DNA of 7,371 bases from CAZSSM01 sp964609385 (GCA_964609385.1 CAZSSM010000163.1:1-7371), one strand, 5' to 3'. Positions 1 to 7,311 are shown, numbered from the stretch's first letter. Notes: generated by a model not told the origin, from the letters alone. Program-made: numbers and translations.

Positions 1-1
1 C

Positions 2-973
2 GTCAACGTCATGAGCTACGGCGCCTTCGACAAGCTCGAGGAGGGCATCGAGGGTCTGGTTCACATCTCCGAGATGAGCTGGACCAAGCGGATCAACCAC
101 CCCAGCGAACTGGTCCAGATCGGCGATCAGGTCGAGGTCGTCGTCCTGGCCATTAACCAGGACAAGTCAGAGATCTCGCTGGGCATGAAGCAGACCCAGG
201 CCAACCCCTGGGACGAGGTCGCCACCAAGTATCCGCCCAACACCACCATTGAGGGCATGGTCCGCAACCTCACCAACTATGGGGCTTTCATCGAGATCGA
301 GGAGGGCATCGACGGTCTGCTCCACATCTCCGATATGAGCTGGACCCGCAAGATCGGCCACCCCAACGAACTCCTGGAAAAGGGCCAGAAAGTCACCTGC
401 CAGGTTCTGCACGTCGATCAGGACCGCAAGCGGATCGCCCTGGGCCTCAAGCAGCTCAAGGAAGATCCGTGGGAGAACGACATCCCCAACCGCTACCAAC
501 CCAACGAAGTCGTCCAGGGTAAGGTCACCAAGTTGACCAACTTCGGCGTCTTCGTCGAGCTGGAGCCGGGCCTCGAAGGTCTCCTGCACATCTCAGAGCT
601 GGCCGACCACAAGGTCGATAGCCCCGAAGAGATTGTCACCGTCGGGCAGGATATCGAGGTCAAGATCCTCCGCGTCGACCGGCAAGACCGCAAGATCGGT
701 CTGTCCCGCAAGAAGGTCGGCGTCGATGAGCCGCTCGAAGACGAGGAAACGACCGAAGAGGTCGAGGCCACGGGCGATTCGTCGTCTGCCACCGCACCCA
801 CCAAGGCCGAGTCCAAGGAACTCAAGGGCGGTGTCGGCGGCGGCGGCCCGCTCTTCAGTCTCGGCGGGGGAGGCGAGGAGGCCGCCTCGGAGGAGGAGAC
901 CGAAGAGGCCGGCGGCGAGGCCGCCTCGGAAGAGACCGAGGAGGAAGACGTCGAGGAACTCGAGGAACAGTAA
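2..973 (+). CDS. rpsA: 30S ribosomal protein S1, 3' part (5' end outside window)
   Basis: S1 binds mRNA on the small ribosomal subunit and helps place it for initiation. The reading frame is open to the window edge (codons for V-N-V precede the first visible Met at 11), and that Met lies inside an S1 repeat, so the true start is upstream. Numbering from Met 11, three S1 (OB-fold) repeats are visible at about residues 1-61, 80-149 and 167-235. Each carries the family signature of a YGAF/FGVF strand, then EGxxGLxHISE/D, and ends in (I/L)xLGxKQ or IGLSRKK. The full protein probably has more repeats upstream, since bacterial S1 usually has four to six. Residues 236-320 form a low-complexity tail of Glu, Ala and Gly with a 13-codon tandem duplication. 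The gene ends in TAA and is followed by a strong terminator, so it closes its transcript. The identification is firm; how many repeats are missing is unknown. Confidence 0.95.
   Translation, partial: VNVMSYGAFDKLEEGIEGLVHISEMSWTKRINHPSELVQIGDQVEVVVLAINQDKSEISLGMKQTQANPWDEVATKYPPNTTIEGMVRNLTNYGAFIEIEEGIDGLLHISDMSWTRKIGHPNELLEKGQKVTCQVLHVDQDRKRIALGLKQLKEDPWENDIPNRYQPNEVVQGKVTKLTNFGVFVELEPGLEGLLHISELADHKVDSPEEIVTVGQDIEVKILRVDRQDRKIGLSRKKVGVDEPLEDEETTEEVEATGDSSSATAPTKAESKELKGGVGGGGPLFSLGGGGEEAASEEETEEAGGEAASEETEEEDVEELEEQ
878..955 (+). repeat. 39-bp tandem duplication in the rpsA acidic tail
   Basis: The 14-mer GAGGCCGCCTCGGA occurs at 878-891 and again at 917-930, exactly 39 nt (13 codons) apart. 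The encoded units are EAASEEETEEAGG and EAASEETEEEDVE, so the duplication is in frame and has diverged at its 3' side. It looks like slippage or duplication within the acidic C-terminal extension of S1. No function is visible beyond adding negative charge. Confidence 0.75.
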
Positions 974-1072
974 GCCTCCCGCTAAGACTCATCCTCGTCC
1001 GGCACCCTCCGATTCAGAACTCGGACCACGAGATCTAGTCGAGGCAAGCCGAACCATCCCTTGGGAACCGAC

Positions 1073-1110
1073 AGGCCGCGCCGATCACAACGATCGGCGC
1101 GGCCTTTTTT
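1073..1110 (+). terminator. Strong rho-independent terminator after rpsA
   Basis: A perfect 14-bp stem pairs AGGCCGCGCCGATC (1073-1086) with GATCGGCGCGGCCT (1092-1105) around the 5-nt loop ACAAC. A run of six T follows (1105-1110). It lies 100 bp after the rpsA stop codon. No matching A-run precedes the stem, so it should act on the plus strand only. It separates rpsA transcription from the sigma-factor gene. Confidence 0.93.
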
Positions 1111-1586
1111 CGTTGCCCGAATTCGATGGATCGAGCGGGCTCCTCAAACGGACCGACCGCGTCAGTCCCACATCGATCAGGGCGAGCGCCCTCGGATGAG
1201 TCCCCAAATCGCCACACGCGGTAAACCGCCTAAACCTAGCAGGCCTCCTAGATTATCATTCTCTCAAGCGGATCGACCGCACCGCCGATCCTTTCCGTGT
1301 GAGGCTGTACCGGGTTTAGGAGGCACGGTGCCGCCCCGATCGTCGTCAGTTCCGGTTCGAGGGGACACGGGGCCGACGCGATCCGCGTGTGATTGGATTC
1401 ATGTGGCAGACACAACACGGTTCCCGAAGCGAGGACGAGGAGGACAACGTCCGGGCTTCATTGGGGCGTGATGCGTCGGGTTGGGTCGAGTGATCCGATG
1501 GCGAAAGAGCGCATCGGTTTGGAGCGCGGGGCCCCGGTCCCGAAGCGAGACCTGACCGCGAGGGATCAGACCCGACGAGGACGTTC
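1111..1586. other. Gene-free leader/regulatory stretch upstream of the sigma gene
   Basis: These 476 bp contain open frames on both strands, but none has a plausible Shine-Dalgarno sequence, recognisable protein or stop pattern that I would accept as a gene. An AT-richer patch at about 1221-1260 stands out in the GC-rich background and is a reasonable place for a promoter, though I cannot fix a clear -35/-10 pair. It holds the palindrome at 1233-1254. CCTAAACC (1229-1236) is complementary to GGTTTAGG (1313-1320), which would allow a long-range stem in an RNA leader. A small hairpin ACGCG-ATC-CGCGT lies near 1378-1390. Confidence 0.5.
1233..1254. promoter_or_regulatory. Imperfect palindrome, possible operator
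   Basis: The core CTAGCAGGCCTCCTAG (1236-1251) is a 16-bp palindrome broken only by one C/C pair. Including AA before and TT after it extends to 22 bp with two mismatched pairs. It sits in the most AT-rich part of the gap between the rpsA terminator and the sigma gene, where a promoter would be expected. A dimeric repressor site or autoregulatory site is possible. This is inference from symmetry and position; no known operator consensus is matched. Confidence 0.3.
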
Positions 1587-2423
1587 ATGGCTCGAATTCG
1601 CCGACACCGCCGGGATGTGGTCCAGAGCCCCCTGGAGACCTACCTCCGCGAGATCAATGAGTGCAAGCTCCTCAGCGCCGACGAGGAGAAGGCTCTAGCG
1701 CGTCGGATCGCCCAGGGGGACACCGAGGCCCGTGACCACATGGTCCGGGCCAACCTCCGACTCGTCGTCAACATCGCTCGCCAATATGTCGGTAAGGGGC
1801 TCCATCTGCAGGACCTCATTGAAGAGGGCAACCTCGGACTGCTTCGCGCTGTCCAGGGGTTCGACCCCGATCGCGAGACCCGCTTCAGCACCTATGCCAG
1901 TTATTGGATCAAGCAATCGATCAAACGCGCCTTGGTCAACACGGCCAAGCCAATCCGGATCCCCGCCTACATGGTCGAACTGCTCTGCAAGTGGAGGCGG
2001 ACCTCCTCGGAACTCCAAGACACCTACGGACGGCCGGCCACCTTCGAGGAAATCGCTGGGCACCTGGAGCTGTCCAAGAAGAAGCAGGCGATCGTCCGTA
2101 AGGCGATCAAAGTCTACAACCTCGTGCCCCAGACCGATCAATCGGAGAACGGCTGGAGCCTCGGCGAGATGTTGATGGACGATCGGGTCCGGACGCCCGA
2201 ATCGTCGTTGGTCGAGGCTGATGACCTCCGCCTGATGCGGATCCGACTCGACCAGATGGATGCCCGCGAGGCGACGGTCCTCCGAATGCGGTTCGGCCTC
2301 AACGACGAGCCGCCCAAGACCCTCAAGGAGATCGGCGAGTCGCTCGGCCTGACCCGCGAACGTGTCCGTCAGATCGAGAACGAGGCGCTCGGTAAGCTCT
2401 CCGCCTCGCTCTGCGTCGATTGA
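1587..2423 (+). CDS. Sigma-70 family RNA polymerase sigma factor (RpoD/SigA-like, no region 1.1)
   Basis: This gene directs core RNA polymerase to promoters. The ATG at 1587 has GAGG (1577-1580) six nt upstream. The product has 278 residues, far shorter than RpoD (about 613 in E. coli), because region 1.1 and the non-conserved insert are absent. Region 1.2 is at 14-46 (SPLETYLREI). Region 2 is at about 48-125, with NLRLVVNIARQY, DLIEEGNLGLLRAV and FSTYASYWIKQ. Region 3 is about 126-215. Region 4 is about 221-273, with the helix-turn-helix signature TRERVRQIE at 256-264. Aligned to E. coli sigma-70, the -35-contacting residues R584, E585 and R588 are kept (R257, E258, R261) and Q437 is kept (Q110). 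However W433 is Tyr106, T440 is Lys113 and H455 is Tyr128. It could be the main sigma factor of this lineage or a group 2 paralogue; the window cannot decide. It converges on the PEP-CTERM gene with 9 bp between the stop codons and no clear terminator. Confidence 0.93.
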   Translation: MARIRRHRRDVVQSPLETYLREINECKLLSADEEKALARRIAQGDTEARDHMVRANLRLVVNIARQYVGKGLHLQDLIEEGNLGLLRAVQGFDPDRETRFSTYASYWIKQSIKRALVNTAKPIRIPAYMVELLCKWRRTSSELQDTYGRPATFEEIAGHLELSKKKQAIVRKAIKVYNLVPQTDQSENGWSLGEMLMDDRVRTPESSLVEADDLRLMRIRLDQMDAREATVLRMRFGLNDEPPKTLKEIGESLGLTRERVRQIENEALGKLSASLCVD

Positions 2424-2432
2424 TGAGAGGAA

Positions 2433-3179
2433 TCACGAACTCGCGAGGACTCTGCGGCGGCGACGATACGCCAGTCCCCCTGCCGAGACCACCAAGAAGA
2501 TCAGGGCGACGCTCGGCTCGGGGATCGGGTTGGGGTCGGGTGCGTTGTAGCCTCGGGTGTTGCTGGTGGCCTTCTCGGCCGAAAAATCGGCGGCGAAGCT
2601 GCCGTCGAAGGTGCTGTCGAGTTCGCCGACCAGCCGGATGTAGGCATCAGGGCCAAAGGCCGGCGCCAGCAGGCCGCCAGTCAGGTCAATCGCTAAGTCG
2701 AAGATATCCGAGGTTGCCACACCGACCTGATCCAGGTCGGCCCAGCCAAATTCGGTCGGAACGCCTTCTAGCAAGACGCCATCGAAAGTCTGACCCGCCA
2801 CATTCACCTGCCCGACCACCTCAAAGGAATTACTCGACGAGGGAACGATCGCGCCGTTGACATCGAGGGCCACCGAGAGGCTTTGGCTACGGGTCCCGCC
2901 ATCGCTGGTCGGGATGATGCCGAACTCCTCATCGGTCGTGCCGCCGGTGGCGAGCAGGAATGGGGTGTTGGCGAAGGTGAAGGTGCCGCCCCCAGCTTGC
3001 TCGTCATACTCGTAAGAAATCGATCCGTTGATATCTGCGGCCACGTCGGGATAAGCCCGAGGCGCCGAGGGTCGGAGCAGGTCCGCATCGGCCGCGCGCG
3101 GGATCGCCAAGACGGCCAGGAGGACCAACACAACGTGTTTCGGGCACCAGGAAGCCCGTTCCGGACGCATCCCATGCAT
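2433..3179 (-). CDS. PEP-CTERM sorting-domain protein, secreted, function unknown
   Basis: The product has 248 residues. It starts with a basic stretch and a signal peptide: hydrophobic core HVVLVLLAVLAI at about 15-26, with likely cleavage after A-D-A near residue 32. The C-terminus shows the full PEP-CTERM tripartite signal: PEP at 220-222, a hydrophobic helix at about 223-238, and five Arg at 239-243. In this family the signal is recognised by an exosortase, which cleaves and anchors or releases the protein at the cell surface. No exosortase gene is in the window. The mature part (33-216) is rich in Gly, Asp, Ser and Thr, has alternating beta-strand-like segments and no cysteine, and I recognise no catalytic motif. 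I chose ATG 3179 because GGGAG lies 7 nt upstream of it; a TTG at 3197 in the same frame has no such site. It is convergent with the sigma gene and divergent from polX. Confidence 0.88.
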   Translation of the reverse strand: MHGMRPERASWCPKHVVLVLLAVLAIPRAADADLLRPSAPRAYPDVAADINGSISYEYDEQAGGGTFTFANTPFLLATGGTTDEEFGIIPTSDGGTRSQSLSVALDVNGAIVPSSSNSFEVVGQVNVAGQTFDGVLLEGVPTEFGWADLDQVGVATSDIFDLAIDLTGGLLAPAFGPDAYIRLVGELDSTFDGSFAADFSAEKATSNTRGYNAPDPNPIPEPSVALIFLVVSAGGLAYRRRRRVLASS

Positions 3180-3186
3180 CACTAAT

Positions 3187-3191
3187 CTCCC
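3187..3191 (-). promoter_or_regulatory. Ribosome binding site of the PEP-CTERM gene
   Basis: On the minus strand this reads GGGAG, seven nt upstream of ATG 3179. It decides the start codon: the longer frame beginning at TTG 3197 would run through this site and has no comparable Shine-Dalgarno sequence of its own. Confidence 0.6.
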
Positions 3192-3206
3192 GATCAATCC
3201 GTCGGT

Positions 3207-3484
3207 CTCGGTGTCGAAGCGTGATTCCTGGCGAGGATGCCGGTCTTCCCATCGGTCGATGGATTGACGACCGGTCCCTCGACGAGGTCCATCTCAGAAG
3301 CGTTCCACGGACACAGACCCGACGGCAGCGCGCGGCGGCCGAGATCCGATCCCCAACAGGACTCGAACCCCAACAAGACCTGAATCGCGGACCGACCCGG
3401 CCGGAGACGGGCAGGCCCCATCGATCGTAACCTAGAGATCCCAACACATCCCGAATCGGCTCGGTGTCGGATCACTCGGTGTCG
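3207..3484. repeat. Three copies of CTCGGTGTCG
   Basis: The 10-mer CTCGGTGTCG occurs at 3207-3216, 3460-3469 and 3475-3484. The first and third copies continue as AAGCG and CAGCG, making a 15-mer with one difference. The second and third are exactly 15 bp apart. The first copy lies in the presumed 5' leader of the PEP-CTERM gene, just upstream of its ribosome binding site. Possible repeated binding sites; no matching consensus is known to me. Confidence 0.5.
3351..3384. repeat. Tandem 17-bp direct repeat (plus a degenerate third copy at 3439-3455)
   Basis: CCCCAACAGGACTCGAA (3351-3367) is followed without a gap by CCCCAACAAGACCTGAA (3368-3384), with 14 of 17 positions identical. A third copy at 3439-3455 keeps CCCAACA and the final GAA, matching the second copy at 12 of 17 positions, and continues with the same TCG. 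The shared pattern is CCCAACA, six nt, GAA. It lies upstream of the PEP-CTERM gene. Confidence 0.6.
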
Positions 3485-3501
3485 CAGCGTGCCGTCCGGG
3501 A

Positions 3502-3530
3502 CGTCGACGACGGTTCCACCGTCGAGGACG
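3502..3530. repeat. Inverted repeat / hairpin
   Basis: CGACGGT (3508-3514) and ACCGTCG (3518-3524) form a perfect 7-bp stem around the loop TCC. After a 2x2 internal mismatch, CGTC (3502-3505) pairs with GACG (3527-3530). No T-run follows on either strand, so it is not a standard intrinsic terminator. Its place in the divergent intergenic region suggests a regulatory or RNA-structural role, which is inference only. Confidence 0.5.
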
Positions 3531-3791
3531 CATCGCGAGGCTGCGGGATGCTAGGCCAATCGCAAGAGCCTGTCAATCGGACGAATCGCACAATGCGGGC
3601 ACCAACAGTCACCCGGTTGCCACCCGACTAGGGGAAGGCCACGCAGCCCTCGATCCTTGAGGACCGGGCCTTGTCGTAATCGGCCTTGAGAGCGATAGAT
3701 ATCAGCGAACCGGCCCTCGAACGGCCCCAACGACCTTCGACGCCCAGGCCATCAGCCTCGGGATGTCCGAGCCCCGAAGGGATCTCCCACG

Positions 3792-5501
3792 ATGCGGACC
3801 CGCGACGTCGCCAAGACCCTCTCTCAGATGGGGACGCTCCTCGAACTCCAAGGCGAGAACCCGTTCCGCTGCCGCGCTTATCACAACGCCGCCGAAGCGC
3901 TCAAGGGGATGCCCGAGGATCTCAACGAACTGGTCGATCAGGGGCGGCTCGCCGACCAATCCGGCATCGGTAAGACGATCGCCGAGAAGATCACGATCTT
4001 GGTCAAGCAAGGCCACCTACCCGCCTTCGAAGCGCTCCGGGCCAAGACCCCGCCAGGCATGCTGGCGATGCTTCGCGTGCCGGGCCTGGGCCCCAAGAAG
4101 ATCCGCCAGATCCATGGGGCCTTGAAGGTTGAGACTCTCGAGGACCTCCGTCAAGCTGCTGAGTCGGGCGCCTTGGCCGAACTGAAGGGCTTCGGCGCCA
4201 AGACCGCCACCAAGATCCTGGAAGGTCTCCAATTCCTCAACCAATCCGGCGGTCGGGTCCTTCAGAGCAAGGCGCGACGCCTGGTTGCGCCAATCCTCCA
4301 CGCCGTCGTCGAGGATCCCGACGTCGATCGCGCCGAGGTCTGCGGGAGCCTCCGGAGGCGTTGCGAGACCATCGGCGACCTCGACGTCCTTTTCGCTTCG
4401 AACGACCCGAAGGCCGTGCTCGATCGGATGGTCCAGCTCCCAGATGTCGAGACGATCCTCCAGCACGGTCCGACCAAGGCCAGCGTCCGACTCGCTGACG
4501 GCGTTCAGTGCGACCTCCGGGGCGTCTCGGCGACCCAGTTCCCCTTCGCCCTCCACTACTTCACTGGCAGCAAAGCCCACAACATCGAGATGCGACGGCG
4601 GGCCATCGCGCGGGGCCTGAAGCTCAGCGAGTACGGTTTGCATCGCGAGGACGGGACCTCGCTTGACTGCCCCGACGAGGCCGCGATCTTCCGAGCTTTG
4701 GGCCTGAGCGAAATCCCCCCGGAACTCCGTGAGGATCGTGGAGAGTTCGCCCTGGCCGAGCGGGGAGGAATACCCAATTTGGTCCGCCTTGAGGACCTCG
4801 AAGGGGCCTACCACAACCACACCAACTGGAGCGACGGCACCCACACCCTGGAACAGATGGGTAAGGCGGCCCGGGCACGCGGCCTGAAGTGGTTGGGCAT
4901 CGCCGATCACTCGAAGAGTTCCTCTTATGCGGGCGGGTTGTCGATCGACAGCGTCCACAAGCAATGGGAGGCGATCGACCGGATCAATCGCGAGCACTTC
5001 GGCGACGGCACATTTCAACTGCTCAAAGGGATCGAATGTGACATCCTGCCCGATGGGACGCTCGACTATCCCGATGAGGTCCTGGCCGGCTTCGACTTTG
5101 TCGTCGCGTCGGTCCACTCGTCCTTCCAAATGGATGCTCGAGCGATGACCGATCGGCTGATCACAGCGATCCGCAGCCCGGTGGTGACTATGTTGGGTCA
5201 CCCGACCGGTCGGCTCCTGCTGACCCGCGCTGGCTACGAGGTCGAACTGGATCGCCTGATCGCCGAGGCGGCCGAGACCGGCACCTGGCTCGAAATCAAT
5301 GCCAACCCGCATCGGCTCGACCTCGACGAATTTGCTGCCCGACGCGCCGCCGAGGCCGGCGTCCCACTGGTCATCAACCCCGACGCCCACGAGATCGACG
5401 GGCTGGACGACTTGGACTACGGGATCGGCGTTGCCCGACGCGCTGGCCTGACCGCCGAGCAGATCGCCAATCGCCACGACGGGCCGTGCCTCAGCCGTTG
5501 A
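3792..5501 (+). CDS. polX: DNA polymerase/3'-5' exonuclease PolX (family X polymerase with PHP domain)
   Basis: Bacterial PolX fills short gaps in DNA repair, and its PHP domain supplies a metal-dependent 3'-5' exonuclease activity. The 569-residue product has the usual length and order. An N-terminal 8-kDa-type helical domain carries helix-hairpin-helix DNA-binding motifs at about 57-67 (SGIGKTIAEKI), 97-107 (PGLGPKKIRQI) and 132-142 (KGFGAKTATKI). The polymerase palm follows with CGSLRRR (184-190) and the catalytic aspartates D196, D198 and D241. The C-terminal PHP domain has its metal ligands: H341 and H343 with S347-D348 (HNHTNWSDG), D372-H373, E415, H442, H470 and D531/H533 (NPDAH). Both active sites therefore appear intact. 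ATG 3792 is preceded by GAAGGGA at a 9-nt distance. The gene stands alone: the region upstream is long, and cmk begins 138 bp downstream. No ku, ligD or mutS2 gene is in the window. Confidence 0.95.
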   Translation: MRTRDVAKTLSQMGTLLELQGENPFRCRAYHNAAEALKGMPEDLNELVDQGRLADQSGIGKTIAEKITILVKQGHLPAFEALRAKTPPGMLAMLRVPGLGPKKIRQIHGALKVETLEDLRQAAESGALAELKGFGAKTATKILEGLQFLNQSGGRVLQSKARRLVAPILHAVVEDPDVDRAEVCGSLRRRCETIGDLDVLFASNDPKAVLDRMVQLPDVETILQHGPTKASVRLADGVQCDLRGVSATQFPFALHYFTGSKAHNIEMRRRAIARGLKLSEYGLHREDGTSLDCPDEAAIFRALGLSEIPPELREDRGEFALAERGGIPNLVRLEDLEGAYHNHTNWSDGTHTLEQMGKAARARGLKWLGIADHSKSSSYAGGLSIDSVHKQWEAIDRINREHFGDGTFQLLKGIECDILPDGTLDYPDEVLAGFDFVVASVHSSFQMDARAMTDRLITAIRSPVVTMLGHPTGRLLLTRAGYEVELDRLIAEAAETGTWLEINANPHRLDLDEFAARRAAEAGVPLVINPDAHEIDGLDDLDYGIGVARRAGLTAEQIANRHDGPCLSR

Positions 5502-5546
5502 CCCGGATCCAACGGGCCCCGTCCGATCGATCGCTCGACGACCGAC

Positions 5547-5574
5547 TTGCTGCGCCGCCCTGGTGGCGGATAAT
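5547..5574 (+). promoter_or_regulatory. Possible sigma-70-type promoter for cmk-plsC
   Basis: TTGCTG (5547-5552) and GATAAT (5569-5574) are separated by 16 nt. The -10 matches TATAAT at five of six positions; the -35 matches TTGACA only at TTG. A 5-bp inverted repeat CCGCC/GGCGG lies in the spacer. Transcription would begin near 5581, giving a leader of about 59 nt before ATG 5640. This is a pattern match only. Confidence 0.35.
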
Positions 5575-5639
5575 TGAGCGGTGGTCCCGTGGACGACCCA
5601 CGAGGCCCCGCACCACGAGGCTCGGGGATCGATCAACAC

Positions 5640-6320
<681 letters not shown>

Positions 6321-6368
6321 CCGATCCGTCAGACCCGACAACCTTTCCCAGATCGGACGTTTGATCCC

Positions 6369-7142
6369 GTGAGCCCCACGACCGCATCATCCCCGAGCAC
6401 ACCGGTCGAGCCGACCGGCCCCGTCACGTCGGGACAGGCGGACCGACCGAGGAAGGACAAGTCCGATCCCAAGGTCGCATTGGGAGGGCGATCCATTGGG
6501 CTCTTGATCTGGTATCGCGTGGTCCAATTGGTCAGCGGCTTGTTCTTCCTGATCTTCTGGGGTGGGCTCCGCTTCAGCGGTCGGCGGACGTTCCCCAAGC
6601 GTGGTGGGGTTCTGCTGGTCTCCAACCACCTGAGCCACTTCGATGTCTTTGTCTTGGGGATCCCGCTGCCCCGGCCACTAAACTATGTGGCGCGGGCGAC
6701 TTTGTTCCGGCCCCCCTTGGGGACCTTGATCCACTCAGTTGGTGGATTCCCGATCGACCGCGAAGGAGCGGGGACCGAGGGGCTCAAGGAGGCGCTTCGA
6801 CGGATGCGCGCCGGAGGAATCGTCACCTTCTTTCCCGAAGGAACTCGGAGCGTCGACGGGCAACTCGGCCCATTCCGGCCCGGCATGGCCGCGTTGATCA
6901 GTCGGTCCCGCGTCCCGGTCGTCCCGGTCGGCATCGCCGGTACCTTCGAATCATGGTCCCGGAGCCGGAAACTGCCACGACCGTATCCGATCCGACTTCA
7001 CTACGGCCCGCCAATCCCACCCGAAGCGTTTCGCGGATTGCCCCCCGAGCAGGTCATCAATCTAGTCCGGCTTCGAGTTCTCGAAGCCGTCCAGATCGCG
7101 CGTCGAGGGCTCCAGCGCGACGGTGACCACCGCCCTTCCTGA
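6369..7142 (+). CDS. plsC: 1-acyl-sn-glycerol-3-phosphate acyltransferase (PlsC family)
   Basis: PlsC-type enzymes transfer an acyl chain to lysophosphatidic acid at the inner membrane face, making phosphatidic acid. The 257-residue product has a Pro/Ser/Thr-rich N-terminus (1-35), one likely membrane helix at about 43-64, and the four acyltransferase motifs: NHLSHFD (86-92, catalytic H87 and D92), GGFPIDRE (125-132), FPEGTRS (155-161) and VPVGIAGT (185-192). The substrate within the family (lysophosphatidate or another lysolipid) cannot be fixed from sequence. GTG 6369 is the longest start but has a weak ribosome binding site. A TTG at 6480 (codon 38) has AAGG five nt upstream and would give 220 residues, dropping the low-complexity leader, so the start is uncertain. 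It sits 48 bp after cmk, a common bacterial pairing. Confidence 0.92.
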   Translation: MSPTTASSPSTPVEPTGPVTSGQADRPRKDKSDPKVALGGRSIGLLIWYRVVQLVSGLFFLIFWGGLRFSGRRTFPKRGGVLLVSNHLSHFDVFVLGIPLPRPLNYVARATLFRPPLGTLIHSVGGFPIDREGAGTEGLKEALRRMRAGGIVTFFPEGTRSVDGQLGPFRPGMAALISRSRVPVVPVGIAGTFESWSRSRKLPRPYPIRLHYGPPIPPEAFRGLPPEQVINLVRLRVLEAVQIARRGLQRDGDHRPS

Positions 7143-7305
7143 CAGAACCCCATCTCGGGTTGTCGGATCACCGCGATCGGCTAGGTTTCCGAGGTCAACG
7201 TCTCGGTACGATCCCCAAGGAGCCCGCGCGGCCGAGCGGGGGGTCATGGCGTCGGGATCAAACCCGATCCGGCCATCAATCCGGTCCCGAGTCTCGGGTG
7301 AGGTC

Positions 7306-7311
7306 AGGAGG
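7306..7311 (+). promoter_or_regulatory. Strong Shine-Dalgarno for the last, partial gene
   Basis: AGGAGG is a full anti-Shine-Dalgarno match, seven nt before ATG 7319. It is the best ribosome binding site in the window. It is the main reason to accept the 53-nt frame that follows as a gene start. Confidence 0.75.

Larger units (their letters stand above)
3180..3791. other. Divergent intergenic region with iterated motifs, no convincing gene
   Basis: About 610 bp separate the divergent PEP-CTERM and polX starts. Short open frames exist on both strands but have no credible ribosome binding sites and no recognisable products. The half nearer the PEP-CTERM gene carries three copies each of two short motifs (see the repeat entries) and a stable hairpin at 3502-3530. 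This is longer and more structured than two simple promoters need, and it presumably holds control sequences for the PEP-CTERM gene. I see no tRNA: a T-arm-like string near 3360 cannot be completed to a cloverleaf. Confidence 0.55.

Noticed and set aside
1061..1471. A 136-codon plus-strand frame across the rpsA terminator and beyond
   Set aside because: It begins before and runs through the terminator hairpin, lacks a ribosome binding site, and encodes an Arg/Pro-rich sequence typical of GC-rich non-coding DNA.
1401..1493. A 30-codon frame starting MWQTQHG upstream of the sigma gene, considered as a leader peptide
   Set aside because: No Shine-Dalgarno sequence precedes it and there is no run of regulatory codons or attenuator-like structure after it.
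2381..2408. CGAGGCG/CGCCTCG inverted repeat at the end of the sigma gene as a terminator
   Set aside because: It lies inside the conserved region 4 coding sequence, has a 14-nt loop, and no T-run follows on either side.
3351..3384. T-arm-like string of a tRNA (GGGTTCGAGTCC on the minus strand)
   Set aside because: The flanking bases do not form a proper 5-bp T-stem, and no acceptor, D or anticodon arm can be built around it. The string comes from the tandem 17-bp repeat.
3004..3475. Minus-strand frames upstream of and overlapping the PEP-CTERM gene (93 and 147 codons)
   Set aside because: No ribosome binding sites, Arg/Ser/Gly-rich products, and they run over the repeated motifs of the intergenic region.
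3671..3701. Possible polX promoter (TTGTCG, 17 nt, GATAGA)
   Set aside because: The -10 matches only three of six positions and nearby alternatives are equally poor, so it is too weak to annotate.
7141..7164. Bulged hairpin starting in the plsC stop codon (GACA..ACCC with GGGTTGTC)
   Set aside because: Only eight pairs with a 2-nt bulge and no T-run, so a terminator role is not supported.
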